Below, in pieces: positions 42,099 to 50,790 of a stretch of 64,000 nt of DNA. The stretch comes from an uncultured Desulfobulbaceae bacterium. Its GTDB lineage: Bacteria > Desulfobacterota > Desulfobulbia > Desulfobulbales > BM004. Each line of letters opens with the position of its first letter. Position 1 is the first letter of the stretch. The DNA lies in contig CAMYKS010000021.1 of NCBI GenBank assembly GCA_947259115.1, positions 40,550 through 104,549 of the forward strand, read 5' to 3'. The notes beneath the pieces are model-generated. The model had not been told where the DNA came from. It made no database searches and saw only the letters and a list, made by a program, of their open reading frames with translations. A program made the translations under genes and the position numbers.

Positions 42099-43103
42099 CT
42101 ACCAGCGCCAAAGCACGACTCCCCAAGTGAATCCTCCACCAAATACGCTGAATAACAGCAGGTCTCCTTTCTGCAGACGTCCTTCGCGGTTTGCCTCGTC
42201 CAAGGCTATGGGAAGACTGGCAGCAGATGAATTACCATATTTCTGTATGGTGGTATAGACCTTATCAAATGACAGGTTGAGCCTTTCAGCCAAACTCTTG
42301 AGAATCCTGATATTCGCCTGGTGGGGAATGAGAAGATCAATGTCATCCACCGTAATCCCTTCTTTGATAAACAGCTTTTCAACAGCATTCCCCATCTCGC
42401 GCACAGCATATTTAAAGACATCCTTGCCGACCATGTTGATTGCCGAGCCATCACAAAAACTATCACGGTCGGGAATTGTGCCATAATCTATACCCGGGCA
42501 GTATCTGCGTGGATGGACATCCAGGCTTAACAATTGCCAGAGGCCCCCATCACTGTAGAGCTGGCTGGCAAGCAATCCGTCTTCGGCCTCGCTGCCGGTG
42601 ACTACGCAGGCACCGGCACCGTCCCCGAAAAGAACACAGGTATTACGGTCCTGCCAGTTTACTCTGGCCGAAAGCGTCTCCGCCCCGATGACAAGAACTT
42701 TCATTTCCGGTGCATTTTTCACATACCTGTCCGCAATCTCCATGGCATAGAGAAAACCGGAACATGCGGCACTGACATCAAAGGCAAAGGCATTCTCAGC
42801 AACAATTTCCTTCTGCACAAGACAGGCACAGGATGGCATTACCATGTCAGAAGTCATGGTGCCCACAATAATCATGTCCAGTTCAGGGCCACTTACATCC
42901 GCCATTTCCATGGCCTTCAAGGCTGCCTGCGCCGCCATTACGGAAGTCTCTTCACCGGCGCCGGCTATTCTGCGAGATTTGATGCCGGTGCGGGTGGTTA
43001 TCCACTCATCACTGGTTTTTACAATCTTTTCCAGTTCCGTATTGGTCAGGATGCGCTTCGGCAGATAAGAGCCTGTGCCAATAATTGTTGCCCTGCCGTT
43101 CAT
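42099..43103 (-). CDS. fabH: Beta-ketoacyl-ACP synthase III
   Basis: GTGSYLPKRILTN; DVSAACSGFLYAMEIADRYV; IPHQANIRI; GNSSAASLPIAL. Confidence 0.97.
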   Translation of the reverse strand: MNGRATIIGTGSYLPKRILTNTELEKIVKTSDEWITTRTGIKSRRIAGAGEETSVMAAQAALKAMEMADVSGPELDMIIVGTMTSDMVMPSCACLVQKEIVAENAFAFDVSAACSGFLYAMEIADRYVKNAPEMKVLVIGAETLSARVNWQDRNTCVLFGDGAGACVVTGSEAEDGLLASQLYSDGGLWQLLSLDVHPRRYCPGIDYGTIPDRDSFCDGSAINMVGKDVFKYAVREMGNAVEKLFIKEGITVDDIDLLIPHQANIRILKSLAERLNLSFDKVYTTIQKYGNSSAASLPIALDEANREGRLQKGDLLLFSVFGGGFTWGVVLWRW

Positions 43104-44161
43104 TCAGTGTCTCCAGGATTCATTGCAGCTCCGTTATCCTGCTGACCTTCCTCGGCTTGAACCTGTTCCGACTCTGATAAAATCTGCACAATATGATCAT
43201 TGACTTTGCTGCGAATCATTTCTGCAGCAACCTTTATGGCATTTTTAGTGGCCTTGGCATTGGAACGGCCATGACAGACAATTCCAGTGCCGTTCACACC
43301 GAGCAGGGGAGCACCTCCGTATTCAGCATAATCAACCCTTTTGCCAAAGTTGCCAAAGGCTTTTCTGGCCAACAGGTAGCCCATTTTTGCCATAATGCTC
43401 TTTGACATTTCAGTGCGCAGCATGGAAATGATCGCCTCAGCCAGACCTTCGCTTACTTTCAGGCAGACATTGCCGACAAAACCGTCACAGACAATAACAT
43501 CAACATCGCCCTGAAAAATATCCCGGCCTTCAACATTGCCGATAAAATTAAGCGAACTTTTACTAAAAAGTTCGTGGGCGTTCTTGACCAGAACATTCCC
43601 TTTGCCGCCCTCTTCCCCAATGCTGAGCAGGCCGATGCTCGGCCTCTTGATCTGGAACAGGTTGTCCGAAAACGCTGCACCCATGACGCCAAACTGGAAC
43701 AAATGCTGCGGACGGCAGTCAACATTTGCCCCGACATCCATCATGACAAGTGGTTTTTTCAGGGTTGGGAAGATGCTCGCTATTCCGGGCCTGGCTATTT
43801 TTTCCAGCCGACCCAGCGATTTGATTGCCGAGGCCATGGTGGCCCCGGAGTTGCCGGCACTGACAACTCCATCAGCATCACCATTTTTGACAAGATCAAA
43901 AGCCCTGGCTATGGATGAGTCCTTTTTTTTGCGTATTGCCTCAAAAGGCGACTCATCCATGGAAACAATTTGTGAAGCGTGAATGATATGCAACCTGGTG
44001 GTGGACGGGGACTGCTCCTGCAGTAATCTGTTGAGAATTGTTTCATCGCCTGTCAACACTACATCCAGGTCAGACTCCTCAACAGCCTGTATCGCCCCGG
44101 AAACCATCTCTTCCGGGCCCAGTTCGCCACCCATGGCATCCAGGGCAATACGTAATGTCAC
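43100..44161 (-). CDS. plsX: Phosphate acyltransferase PlsX
   Basis: RIALDAMGGELGPEEMVSGA; GADGVVSAGNSGATMA; YGGAPLLGVNGTGIVCHGRSNAKA. Confidence 0.97.
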   Translation of the reverse strand: MTLRIALDAMGGELGPEEMVSGAIQAVEESDLDVVLTGDETILNRLLQEQSPSTTRLHIIHASQIVSMDESPFEAIRKKKDSSIARAFDLVKNGDADGVVSAGNSGATMASAIKSLGRLEKIARPGIASIFPTLKKPLVMMDVGANVDCRPQHLFQFGVMGAAFSDNLFQIKRPSIGLLSIGEEGGKGNVLVKNAHELFSKSSLNFIGNVEGRDIFQGDVDVIVCDGFVGNVCLKVSEGLAEAIISMLRTEMSKSIMAKMGYLLARKAFGNFGKRVDYAEYGGAPLLGVNGTGIVCHGRSNAKATKNAIKVAAEMIRSKVNDHIVQILSESEQVQAEEGQQDNGAAMNPGDTE

Positions 44162-44164
44162 TTT

Positions 44165-44353
44165 TTACTCCAGTTCTTCTTCAAGCTTAATTACGGTTCT
44201 ATCCTTGTAGGTGCCGCAGCCGCCGCAAAGCCTGTGAGAAAGCTTCGGTTCCCCGCATTTCGGGCAGCTTGAGACAGACGCAGGAGTCAACGCATCGTGG
44301 GAGCGCCTTTTCCTCGTTCTTGAGTAGGAATGTCTACGTTTCGGTAATGCCAC
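44165..44353 (-). CDS. rpmF: 50S ribosomal protein L32
   Basis: MALPKRRHSYSRTRKRRSHDALTPASVSSCPKCGEPKLSHRLCGGCGTYKDR. Confidence 0.97.
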   Translation of the reverse strand: MALPKRRHSYSRTRKRRSHDALTPASVSSCPKCGEPKLSHRLCGGCGTYKDRTVIKLEEELE

Positions 44354-44686
44354 TTTCTAACCTCCTGATATATATGAAATTTTTCTTACAGTATATTTTA
44401 TGAAGAACATTAAATTTCTTCCAAAAAATCTACTTTATACTTGAGCAACACTAAACAGCGGACTTTATAAAAAATTACCTATGCTTGTCAAGTCAATTTT
44501 CCGTTTGCAGCGCTCTTTATCACAACTCACCAGGCTGTCAAGCAGCTGCCAATCAACAAAATATTGCCCTAAATGCCAATTACCCATTTTTTTTGCAATT
44601 CTGCCTGTATATTTTTACTTCATGCAACTTATCCCATTCATAATTTTTACTTGAGCAGGTTTTCGTGGGCCGGAAATGCAGATAAG

Positions 44687-44749
44687 CACCCTGAAAGGGT
44701 TTACCTGAGGGTATAAACTTCGACTTCGAGGTAGAGTTTGCTTCGATCA
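44687..44749 (-). repeat. Truncated copy C of the modular dispersed repeat
   Basis: Reverse strand AAGTCGAAGTTTATACCCTCAGGTAA matches the copy at 63361-63385 (GAGTTGAAGTTTATAGCCCTCAGGTAA); adjacent ACCCTGAAAGGGT hairpin. Confidence 0.55.
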
Positions 44750-44811
44750 GGTTAGCATATTAAACTAGCGTTGATAAAGGAGATACGTCATATGCAAACT
44801 TGCTTAATGTA

Positions 44812-45321
44812 TTATAAACAACAGCAGGGCGGAGTTCTCAAATTTCGCAGCCAACTCAAAACAGCAAGCACAATAAAAAAATTAACGGAAAAGAGGCTGT
44901 ATTTCCCTGCCATGCCTGGCATGCCCCAGCTCTTTTCCATGACATACCCGAGGGGGTAACTGACGATCAGGGAAGAAAGGGCCAGATAACAGATGATATG
45001 TGCGAAAAACAACAAAAAAGCTGTTAGGAGTATTCCCATTTGAGGAAAAACATATATCTTCAACCACCCAAGCGTACGCTCCACAACAAGAAGAACATAC
45101 CCTAACAACGCCCCTGGGATAAGGGCCCAGAGCACTAATGAAATGTCAACCTTATGAAAATATGAAAAACCCAGGGAAATAACAGCGGCTATGAGCAAAT
45201 ACGCCGATACCATTACAGTAAAGGCATAAATACTTACCTTAAAAGGGTGACCATCAAATATCCTGGCCTTGGAAACCCGACGAAATCTACCCCTTTTCTT
45301 TTCCCCTACTTTTAAATGCAT
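44812..45321 (-). CDS. Hypothetical membrane protein
   Basis: Several TM segments (VSIYAFTVMVSAYLLIAAVISLGF, LLTAFLLFFAHIICYLALSSLIV). Confidence 0.5.
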   Translation of the reverse strand: MHLKVGEKKRGRFRRVSKARIFDGHPFKVSIYAFTVMVSAYLLIAAVISLGFSYFHKVDISLVLWALIPGALLGYVLLVVERTLGWLKIYVFPQMGILLTAFLLFFAHIICYLALSSLIVSYPLGYVMEKSWGMPGMAGKYSLFSVNFFIVLAVLSWLRNLRTPPCCCL

Positions 45322-45455
45322 CGCAAAAGCATATTTCTTTTATTGCAGCTAAACCCTTATCACATAGCTGCTTTTTCATTAATTGGAATCTTCCTCTCTC
45401 AAGGTAAAATACTGTTGGTTCATTCGCAAAAAAGTTGAATAAAATATGATACTTA

Positions 45456-45542
45456 CTGGATTCCCGCCTAAAACTTGCGGGAATGACAAACAATAACAAT
45501 CGTTTAGGATTGTCATCCTCGGGCTTGACCCGGGGATCCAGG
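45456..45542. repeat. Dispersed intergenic palindromic repeat (CTGGATTCCCGC...GGGGATCCAG type)
   Basis: Near-perfect terminal inverted repeats CTGGATTCCC/GGGGATCCAG; internal CCCGC..GCGGG and CTCGGG..CCCGGG stems; GGAATGAC and GTCATCC halves. Confidence 0.7.
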
Positions 45543-45677
45543 CTGCTTTCAACTTAAATACGAAAGACACATAATGCTTAAAGAGAGTATGAAACTGCCA
45601 GTTTGGCAACCAGATTTGCCTTTTACATACACTCACGGAGTCAATGGGCATTTTTTTGGTGGAAAGGATAAAATCTG

Positions 45678-46148
45678 TCAGAGCAAATCAGAAATGCGAT
45701 CTCCCGCCTTTCTTAAACGCACACTTATGATGTGGAGCATGTATTTCATTAGTTTGATGGCAAGCATCGGTCTGTTCAGTGTGAGGTCATTCATTTTCTG
45801 GGCTGTCAGAACGAGCAGCCTGCTGTTTTCCATGGCCATAATGGTGTTAGAACGTGGTCCCTGGTCAATAAACGCCCCTTCACCAACCATGGTTCCCTTA
45901 TCCAGAACGGCAATAACTATTTGCTTTCCCCAGTAGCCGGTCTGCTTCTTAACCGCCAGTTTCCCCTCGACAACAAACCCCATGTAATCCTCAAAATCGC
46001 CTTCCTGCATGACCACGGTATCTTTTTCCCATTCCCTTAATTCCAGATAAGGACAAAGTTCTCCCACCTCATCTGTAGTAAGAAAATTGAAGGCCCTTTT
46101 GATGTCTTCAGCCTGGGGGTCGCAATAGGTGCATTTTGTTGGTTCCAT
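45678..46148 (-). CDS. Cyclic nucleotide-binding domain protein
   Basis: EKDTVVMQEGDFEDYMGFVVEGKLAVKKQ...GTMVGEGAFIDQGPRSNTIMAMENSRLLVL. Confidence 0.85.
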   Translation of the reverse strand: MEPTKCTYCDPQAEDIKRAFNFLTTDEVGELCPYLELREWEKDTVVMQEGDFEDYMGFVVEGKLAVKKQTGYWGKQIVIAVLDKGTMVGEGAFIDQGPRSNTIMAMENSRLLVLTAQKMNDLTLNRPMLAIKLMKYMLHIISVRLRKAGDRISDLL

Positions 46149-46160
46149 ATCATAGATACA

Positions 46161-46799
46161 CTAGTTTTGCGTTTCGGGTTTTTCAATAAGTTTTGTGATC
46201 TTTTCCACCAGGCCTGCAAATTTGTCCTTTCTGAAAATGGAATCAAAATCTCTGCGATAATTTGCAATCAAACTGACATTCTCAATCTTTAAATCATAGA
46301 TCAACCATTTACCCTGCTTTTCCTTCAGTCTGTAATCTATAGGTATTTCGAGACTTTTATCAATTATATCAGTATAAATTATGGCATTGCTGTCTTTAAC
46401 CCGCTGTTTCTTGTAAACAACTTTCTGGTTCTGGTATGAATCAATCTTGCCTATATATCGCTGTTCTATAAGGCTTGTGAACAGACCGACAAATTTATCC
46501 TGTTCTTCAGGACTAAGGCTATTCCAGTTCTGCCCCAGAGAGCTTCTGGCCATTTCCCTAAAATCGAACATATCATTGACTACATTAAGTATCAGCTGTT
46601 TGCGCTCATCTTTTTTTCCGGGAATCTTTAATTCTTCTGACTGTAAAATTTTCAAGATTTCACCGATTGATCCCTGCAACTGGTCCATGGGGCCATCTTT
46701 GGCAGAAGCACATTCCCTTGCACCAATAGTAAGGACTGAAAGGGTCAGCAGTAGCACAACAATTAAACTTTTCAGTTGTAAAATATTTTTTTCCATCAC
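46161..46799 (-). CDS. mlaC: Phospholipid-binding protein MlaC
   Basis: MFDFREMARSSLGQNWNSLSPEEQDKFVGLFTSLIEQRYIGKI...GKWLIYDLKIENVSLIANYRRDF. Confidence 0.93.
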   Translation of the reverse strand: MMEKNILQLKSLIVVLLLTLSVLTIGARECASAKDGPMDQLQGSIGEILKILQSEELKIPGKKDERKQLILNVVNDMFDFREMARSSLGQNWNSLSPEEQDKFVGLFTSLIEQRYIGKIDSYQNQKVVYKKQRVKDSNAIIYTDIIDKSLEIPIDYRLKEKQGKWLIYDLKIENVSLIANYRRDFDSIFRKDKFAGLVEKITKLIEKPETQN

Positions 46800-46824
46800 A
46801 AATTCACCCGTTTTCTCTTAACCT

Positions 46825-47658
46825 TTATTTGTTTTCTATAAGCCCTTTTCTGTGCTGATGATAAGCATCTTTAACGGCAGAGTAGGGGTCTAAAGCCGTT
46901 GAGGTAAACAGTTCATAATCGCCCAGGGTAAGTGCTGTATAGTTCACTTTTTCAAAAGTCCAGGCACCAATGATCACACGATCGTCAGCATCAAGAAGAA
47001 CAAGAGGATGCATATATGAGTCGCCAAGCATTCCCAGAGAATCTCTGAAATTTGAAGGCCCCAGGAACGGCCAGGTGATATAAAAACCTCCCCCTGCCCC
47101 GTAAAAGGCCAAAGTCTGACCCAGGTCCTCGAAGGATGAACGAAGGCCAAAAATATCTTTTGCAAAGTCACCGAGCCCAATTATGCCGACCGTGGAATTA
47201 AGGACGAATCGTGCCACCTCTGTGGACGAATCCCGCACATTTCCCTGCAGCAGACTGTTGACTGCTCTTGCCGGAGTCCGCAGGTTATCAAAAACATTTC
47301 TAATGGCAATTTGCAAGTCATCCGGCAAAAAGCCGGCATAAACCGTAGCCACCGGTTTCAGTACCCAGTAATACAGTTTATCATTAAAATGGAAAAAAAA
47401 CCTGTTGATGGGTTCAAGGGGATCGGCAATGGTATCTGTGTCCTCCCACTCGTCTTCCCATTCTTCGTCCTCAAAGCTATCATCTGCTGAATCATTTGGG
47501 CTTACTTCTGCCTGGATAGTAGAAATTTCTGTCTGCTGATCTACTGGCAGTTGGCTATCACCTCCGGCCCAGGCAAAGGGTAGCATGAGGACGATCAAAC
47601 AAATGACTCCAGCAGCAAGCCCTAGAAGTATTTTCTTTTTGCAAATCGCCAAAATCAC
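46825..47658 (-). CDS. mlaA: MlaA/VacJ-family protein
   Basis: DPLEPINRFFFHFNDKLYYWVLKPVATVY...RNVFDNLRTPARAVNSLLQG. Confidence 0.94.
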   Translation of the reverse strand: MILAICKKKILLGLAAGVICLIVLMLPFAWAGGDSQLPVDQQTEISTIQAEVSPNDSADDSFEDEEWEDEWEDTDTIADPLEPINRFFFHFNDKLYYWVLKPVATVYAGFLPDDLQIAIRNVFDNLRTPARAVNSLLQGNVRDSSTEVARFVLNSTVGIIGLGDFAKDIFGLRSSFEDLGQTLAFYGAGGGFYITWPFLGPSNFRDSLGMLGDSYMHPLVLLDADDRVIIGAWTFEKVNYTALTLGDYELFTSTALDPYSAVKDAYHQHRKGLIENK

Positions 47659-47705
47659 CTCTTCATGACAATTATTTTGTATATCATGACATAGACCTGA
47701 AACTA

Positions 47706-48152
47706 TTAATCACTCTCAAAAATATATTTGCTGACCAGCTCTTCAATATCAATTGATGATTCTGTATCAAATATGGCGCCGCCATCTGCCAGCGTCTCTT
47801 CATCTCCCCCCTGGATGATCTTTATATATTTATCACCTATGAGCCCCTGGGTTCTGATCGAGGCTATGGCATCGGCAGTAACCACAACATCCCGGTTAAT
47901 CAGCAGGATCACCCTGGCCAAGTTTTCCTCTGCCAGTGAAATCCCGGAGACCTTGCCAATCGTAACACCGGCTATCTCAACTGTCGCGCCAACCTTGAGG
48001 CCCGAGGCATTATCAAATTCAGCCACTAGCTGATAATTTCTTTCCAGGCTGAAAATGGAAAACTCTCCCATCTGTGAGGAGAGATAGGCAAAAGCCAGAA
48101 AGCCGGTAAGCATGAATAGCCCAACGACAAATTCAGTGTTTATTTTCTTCAT
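47706..48152 (-). CDS. mlaD: MCE-domain protein MlaD
   Basis: EFDNASGLKVGATVEIAGVTIGKVSGISL; GLIGDKYIKIIQG. Confidence 0.95.
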   Translation of the reverse strand: MKKINTEFVVGLFMLTGFLAFAYLSSQMGEFSIFSLERNYQLVAEFDNASGLKVGATVEIAGVTIGKVSGISLAEENLARVILLINRDVVVTADAIASIRTQGLIGDKYIKIIQGGDEETLADGGAIFDTESSIDIEELVSKYIFESD

Positions 48153-48937
48153 TATTCATTTTCCTGTCTGCTTTGATAAATATGTCCCATTGTCACTTGA
48201 ACAAAATCCTGGATAACCGGATCATTGCTCCATTGAATCTCCTCAGACGAATTAAAGACTTTGGCCTTCCCATCATGCATAACTACTATCCGGTCGGCCA
48301 GATTGAATATTTTCGGTATATCATGACTGACAATTATCGAAGTATACCCCAACTCCCGTTGAATTTTATGGAACAGACGGTAAATTTCCAGTGACCTGGT
48401 CGGGTCCAATCCTGTTGTCGGTTCATCAAACAGCATTATTTCCGGCTGCAATTGCAAAGCCCTGGCAAGCCCCACCCTTTTCTGCATGCCGCCGCTCAGT
48501 TGGGCCGGGAATTTTTCTTCATGCCCCTGCAGGTCAAACTGGGTTAGAGAAGAGGTCACCTTCTCGTGGATCTCTTTTTTGTTCTGCTTGGTCTTTTCCC
48601 GCAGCGGCAGGGCAACATTTTCAAAGACTGTTAGCGAGTCAAATAGTGCCACGCTCTGAAAAAGCACTCCAAAATTTTTCCTCACCTCATTGAGTTCCTT
48701 TCGGTCCATTTTGGTTATATCCTCACCATTCACCAGGATTTGGCCTGAGTCAGGTTGCATTAGGCCGAGAACCAACTTAATGGCCACACTTTTTCCCTGG
48801 CCGCTGCCGCCCCCAATGACCGTTGTCATACCGGGCATAATACCGAAATTCACCCCTTTAAGAACCCTTTGTGTTTCTCCTGTTGGGGTTTCAAAGGACT
48901 TATGAACATCAATAAATTTTATGATCGGTTCACCCAT
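48152..48937 (-). CDS. mlaF: ABC transporter ATPase MlaF
   Basis: GGSGQGKSVAIKLVLGL; LSGGMQKRVGLARALQLQPEIMLFDEPTTGLDP. Confidence 0.96.
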   Translation of the reverse strand: MGEPIIKFIDVHKSFETPTGETQRVLKGVNFGIMPGMTTVIGGGSGQGKSVAIKLVLGLMQPDSGQILVNGEDITKMDRKELNEVRKNFGVLFQSVALFDSLTVFENVALPLREKTKQNKKEIHEKVTSSLTQFDLQGHEEKFPAQLSGGMQKRVGLARALQLQPEIMLFDEPTTGLDPTRSLEIYRLFHKIQRELGYTSIIVSHDIPKIFNLADRIVVMHDGKAKVFNSSEEIQWSNDPVIQDFVQVTMGHIYQSRQENE

Positions 48938-49040
48938 GACATACTCGCAAATAGTTCATAAGCAGAAGTTGCATTTCAATAGTATCTCCATACTGCAAAC
49001 AGAACACATGTCCACTCTGTGCTTTCAAAGTCGGAGTTTA

Positions 49041-49130
49041 CACCCTGTCTTTAAGGGTGTTTAATACCCCTCGGGTAAGCGACCGAAGGGAGACTCCGAG
49101 GGGGTGGTTTATGCCCTGTTTTTAAGGGTA
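49041..49130. repeat. Copy A of the modular dispersed repeat (hairpin-core-hairpin)
   Basis: CACCCTGTCTTTAAGGGTG, then CCCCTCGGGTAAGCGACCGAAGGGAGACTCCGAGGGG (8-bp terminal IR), then CCCTGTTTTTAAGGG. Confidence 0.75.
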
Positions 49131-49175
49131 CTCATCTCGCAATCAGACGCCATTTCCTATCTTCGGTCCCAATGG

Positions 49176-49982
49176 TCATAACAGCATGGCGGTCAGCAGA
49201 TAATCCCAGATCAGAATGCTGATAGACGAGAGCACCACGGCCTGGGTTGTCACCCGGCTGACACTCTCGGCCCCGAAACCGGAAAACCGTATCTTCTCCA
49301 GCTGAAATCCCCTGCTGGTGCAAACCCAAACAATAATCAGGGCAAAGACCATCGACTTAATGATCCCCAGGTTTATATCCTTGTTGAGCACACTATGTTC
49401 CATACCCGAAAAAAAAGCCCCGGGATTAACGTCAAGCAATATCACCCCTGATAAATACCCGCCAAAGATCCCCACAACATTGAACATCAGAGTCAGCAGT
49501 GGAACTGCGATCATCGTGGCCAGAAACTTTGGCGTAATCAGAAAGCGGTAGGGATCTATTGACATACATTCCAGGGCGTCAATCTGCTGTGATATTCTCA
49601 TAATACCAATTTCTGCACACATAGCGGACCCGGCCCGGCCGGTGACCATGAGAGCGGTAAGTACCGGGCCAAGCTCGCGGATAAGTGTTAGTGCCACAGC
49701 AGAACCCAGCAGTCCTTCGGAGCCGAATTTGCTGAGGGTGTAATATCCCTGGACCCCCAGCACCATACCAGTGAAAGCCGCAGTAAAAAATATGACAAGA
49801 AATGAATGCGCCCCGATCAGTTTAATTTCCTTGAGCAGGACCTTATGCCTGAAAGGACGCTTAAAAAAACCGAATATCGTAAATAAGAGGAACAGCCCCA
49901 TTCTCCCCACATCTGAGACGAAGTAAAGGGTGTTGGATCCCAGGCCCTCAATCAATTTGACTATGATATTTTTATTTTTCAT
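49176..49982 (-). CDS. mlaE: ABC transporter permease MlaE
   Basis: [51 protein letters not shown]-type signature ([23 protein letters not shown]). Confidence 0.95.
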   Translation of the reverse strand: [268 protein letters not shown]

Positions 49983-50446
49983 TAAGTGTATAGAAAGACA
50001 GGCATGGATGTTTCTGCAGCCATAACTTGTGGCTCGTATTGAGGGTTGGTTAATTTCCCTTTCATGTGTTTATGGTACAAAACATTTATTAATAACCATC
50101 CTGACAATCAAATTTAAAGAAAAAACAATTTACTGACAATAGTTATTATCTTTTACAAAAAAACCGCTTGTCGGTATCATTACCTGTCATATGATTGTCT
50201 TCGGGCACTTCGCTGGCCGACAACAACCCGTGCCCCTGACAACTCTTTTATATTACGCAGTGGGGTAAAACATACAACTGCTTTTTGCGTATACAGAAAA
50301 TATAATTATCACCATGTATCATAAATAAATGGTATTCATTAGTTTTTCTTGACCTCTTATTCCAGGAACATTAATTAATAGATTAATATTAAAATGCACT
50401 AAGATTATACTACTCTATTATTAATGTATATTCCGTGAGGTAACAA

Positions 50447-50779
50447 ATGGATACATATTACCAACCCAAGGATTTGCCGAAATTCTCTGAAATAAGTGAA
50501 GGAGCACCTGAACTTGCCGAAAAGTTTTTTGATTATTATTCTGCCGTTTTTGCCGAAGGGGAGCTGAGCCAAAGGGAAAAATCTCTCATTGCCCTGGCAG
50601 TTGCCCATGCGGTCCAATGTCCGTATTGTATTGACGCCTACACCCAGGATTGCCTGGAAAAAGGTTCGAACGTAAGTGAAATGACAGAAGCGGTTCATGT
50701 AGCAACGGCAATCCGGGGTGGAGCCTCGCTGGTGCATGGTGTGCAGATGCGCAACGTTGCCGGAAAAATATCTCTATAA
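50447..50779 (+). CDS. Carboxymuconolactone decarboxylase/AhpD-family peroxidase-like protein paired with ArsS
   Basis: IALAVAHAVQCPYCIDAYTQDCLEKG; immediately upstream of the ArsS-like radical SAM gene. Confidence 0.88.
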   Translation: MDTYYQPKDLPKFSEISEGAPELAEKFFDYYSAVFAEGELSQREKSLIALAVAHAVQCPYCIDAYTQDCLEKGSNVSEMTEAVHVATAIRGGASLVHGVQMRNVAGKISL

Positions 50780-50790
50780 GTAATGCTATT

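Noticed and set aside
42534-43145. 203-aa plus-strand ORF
   Set aside because: Antisense to fabH, low-quality composition (Gly/His/Arg-rich) and no RBS.
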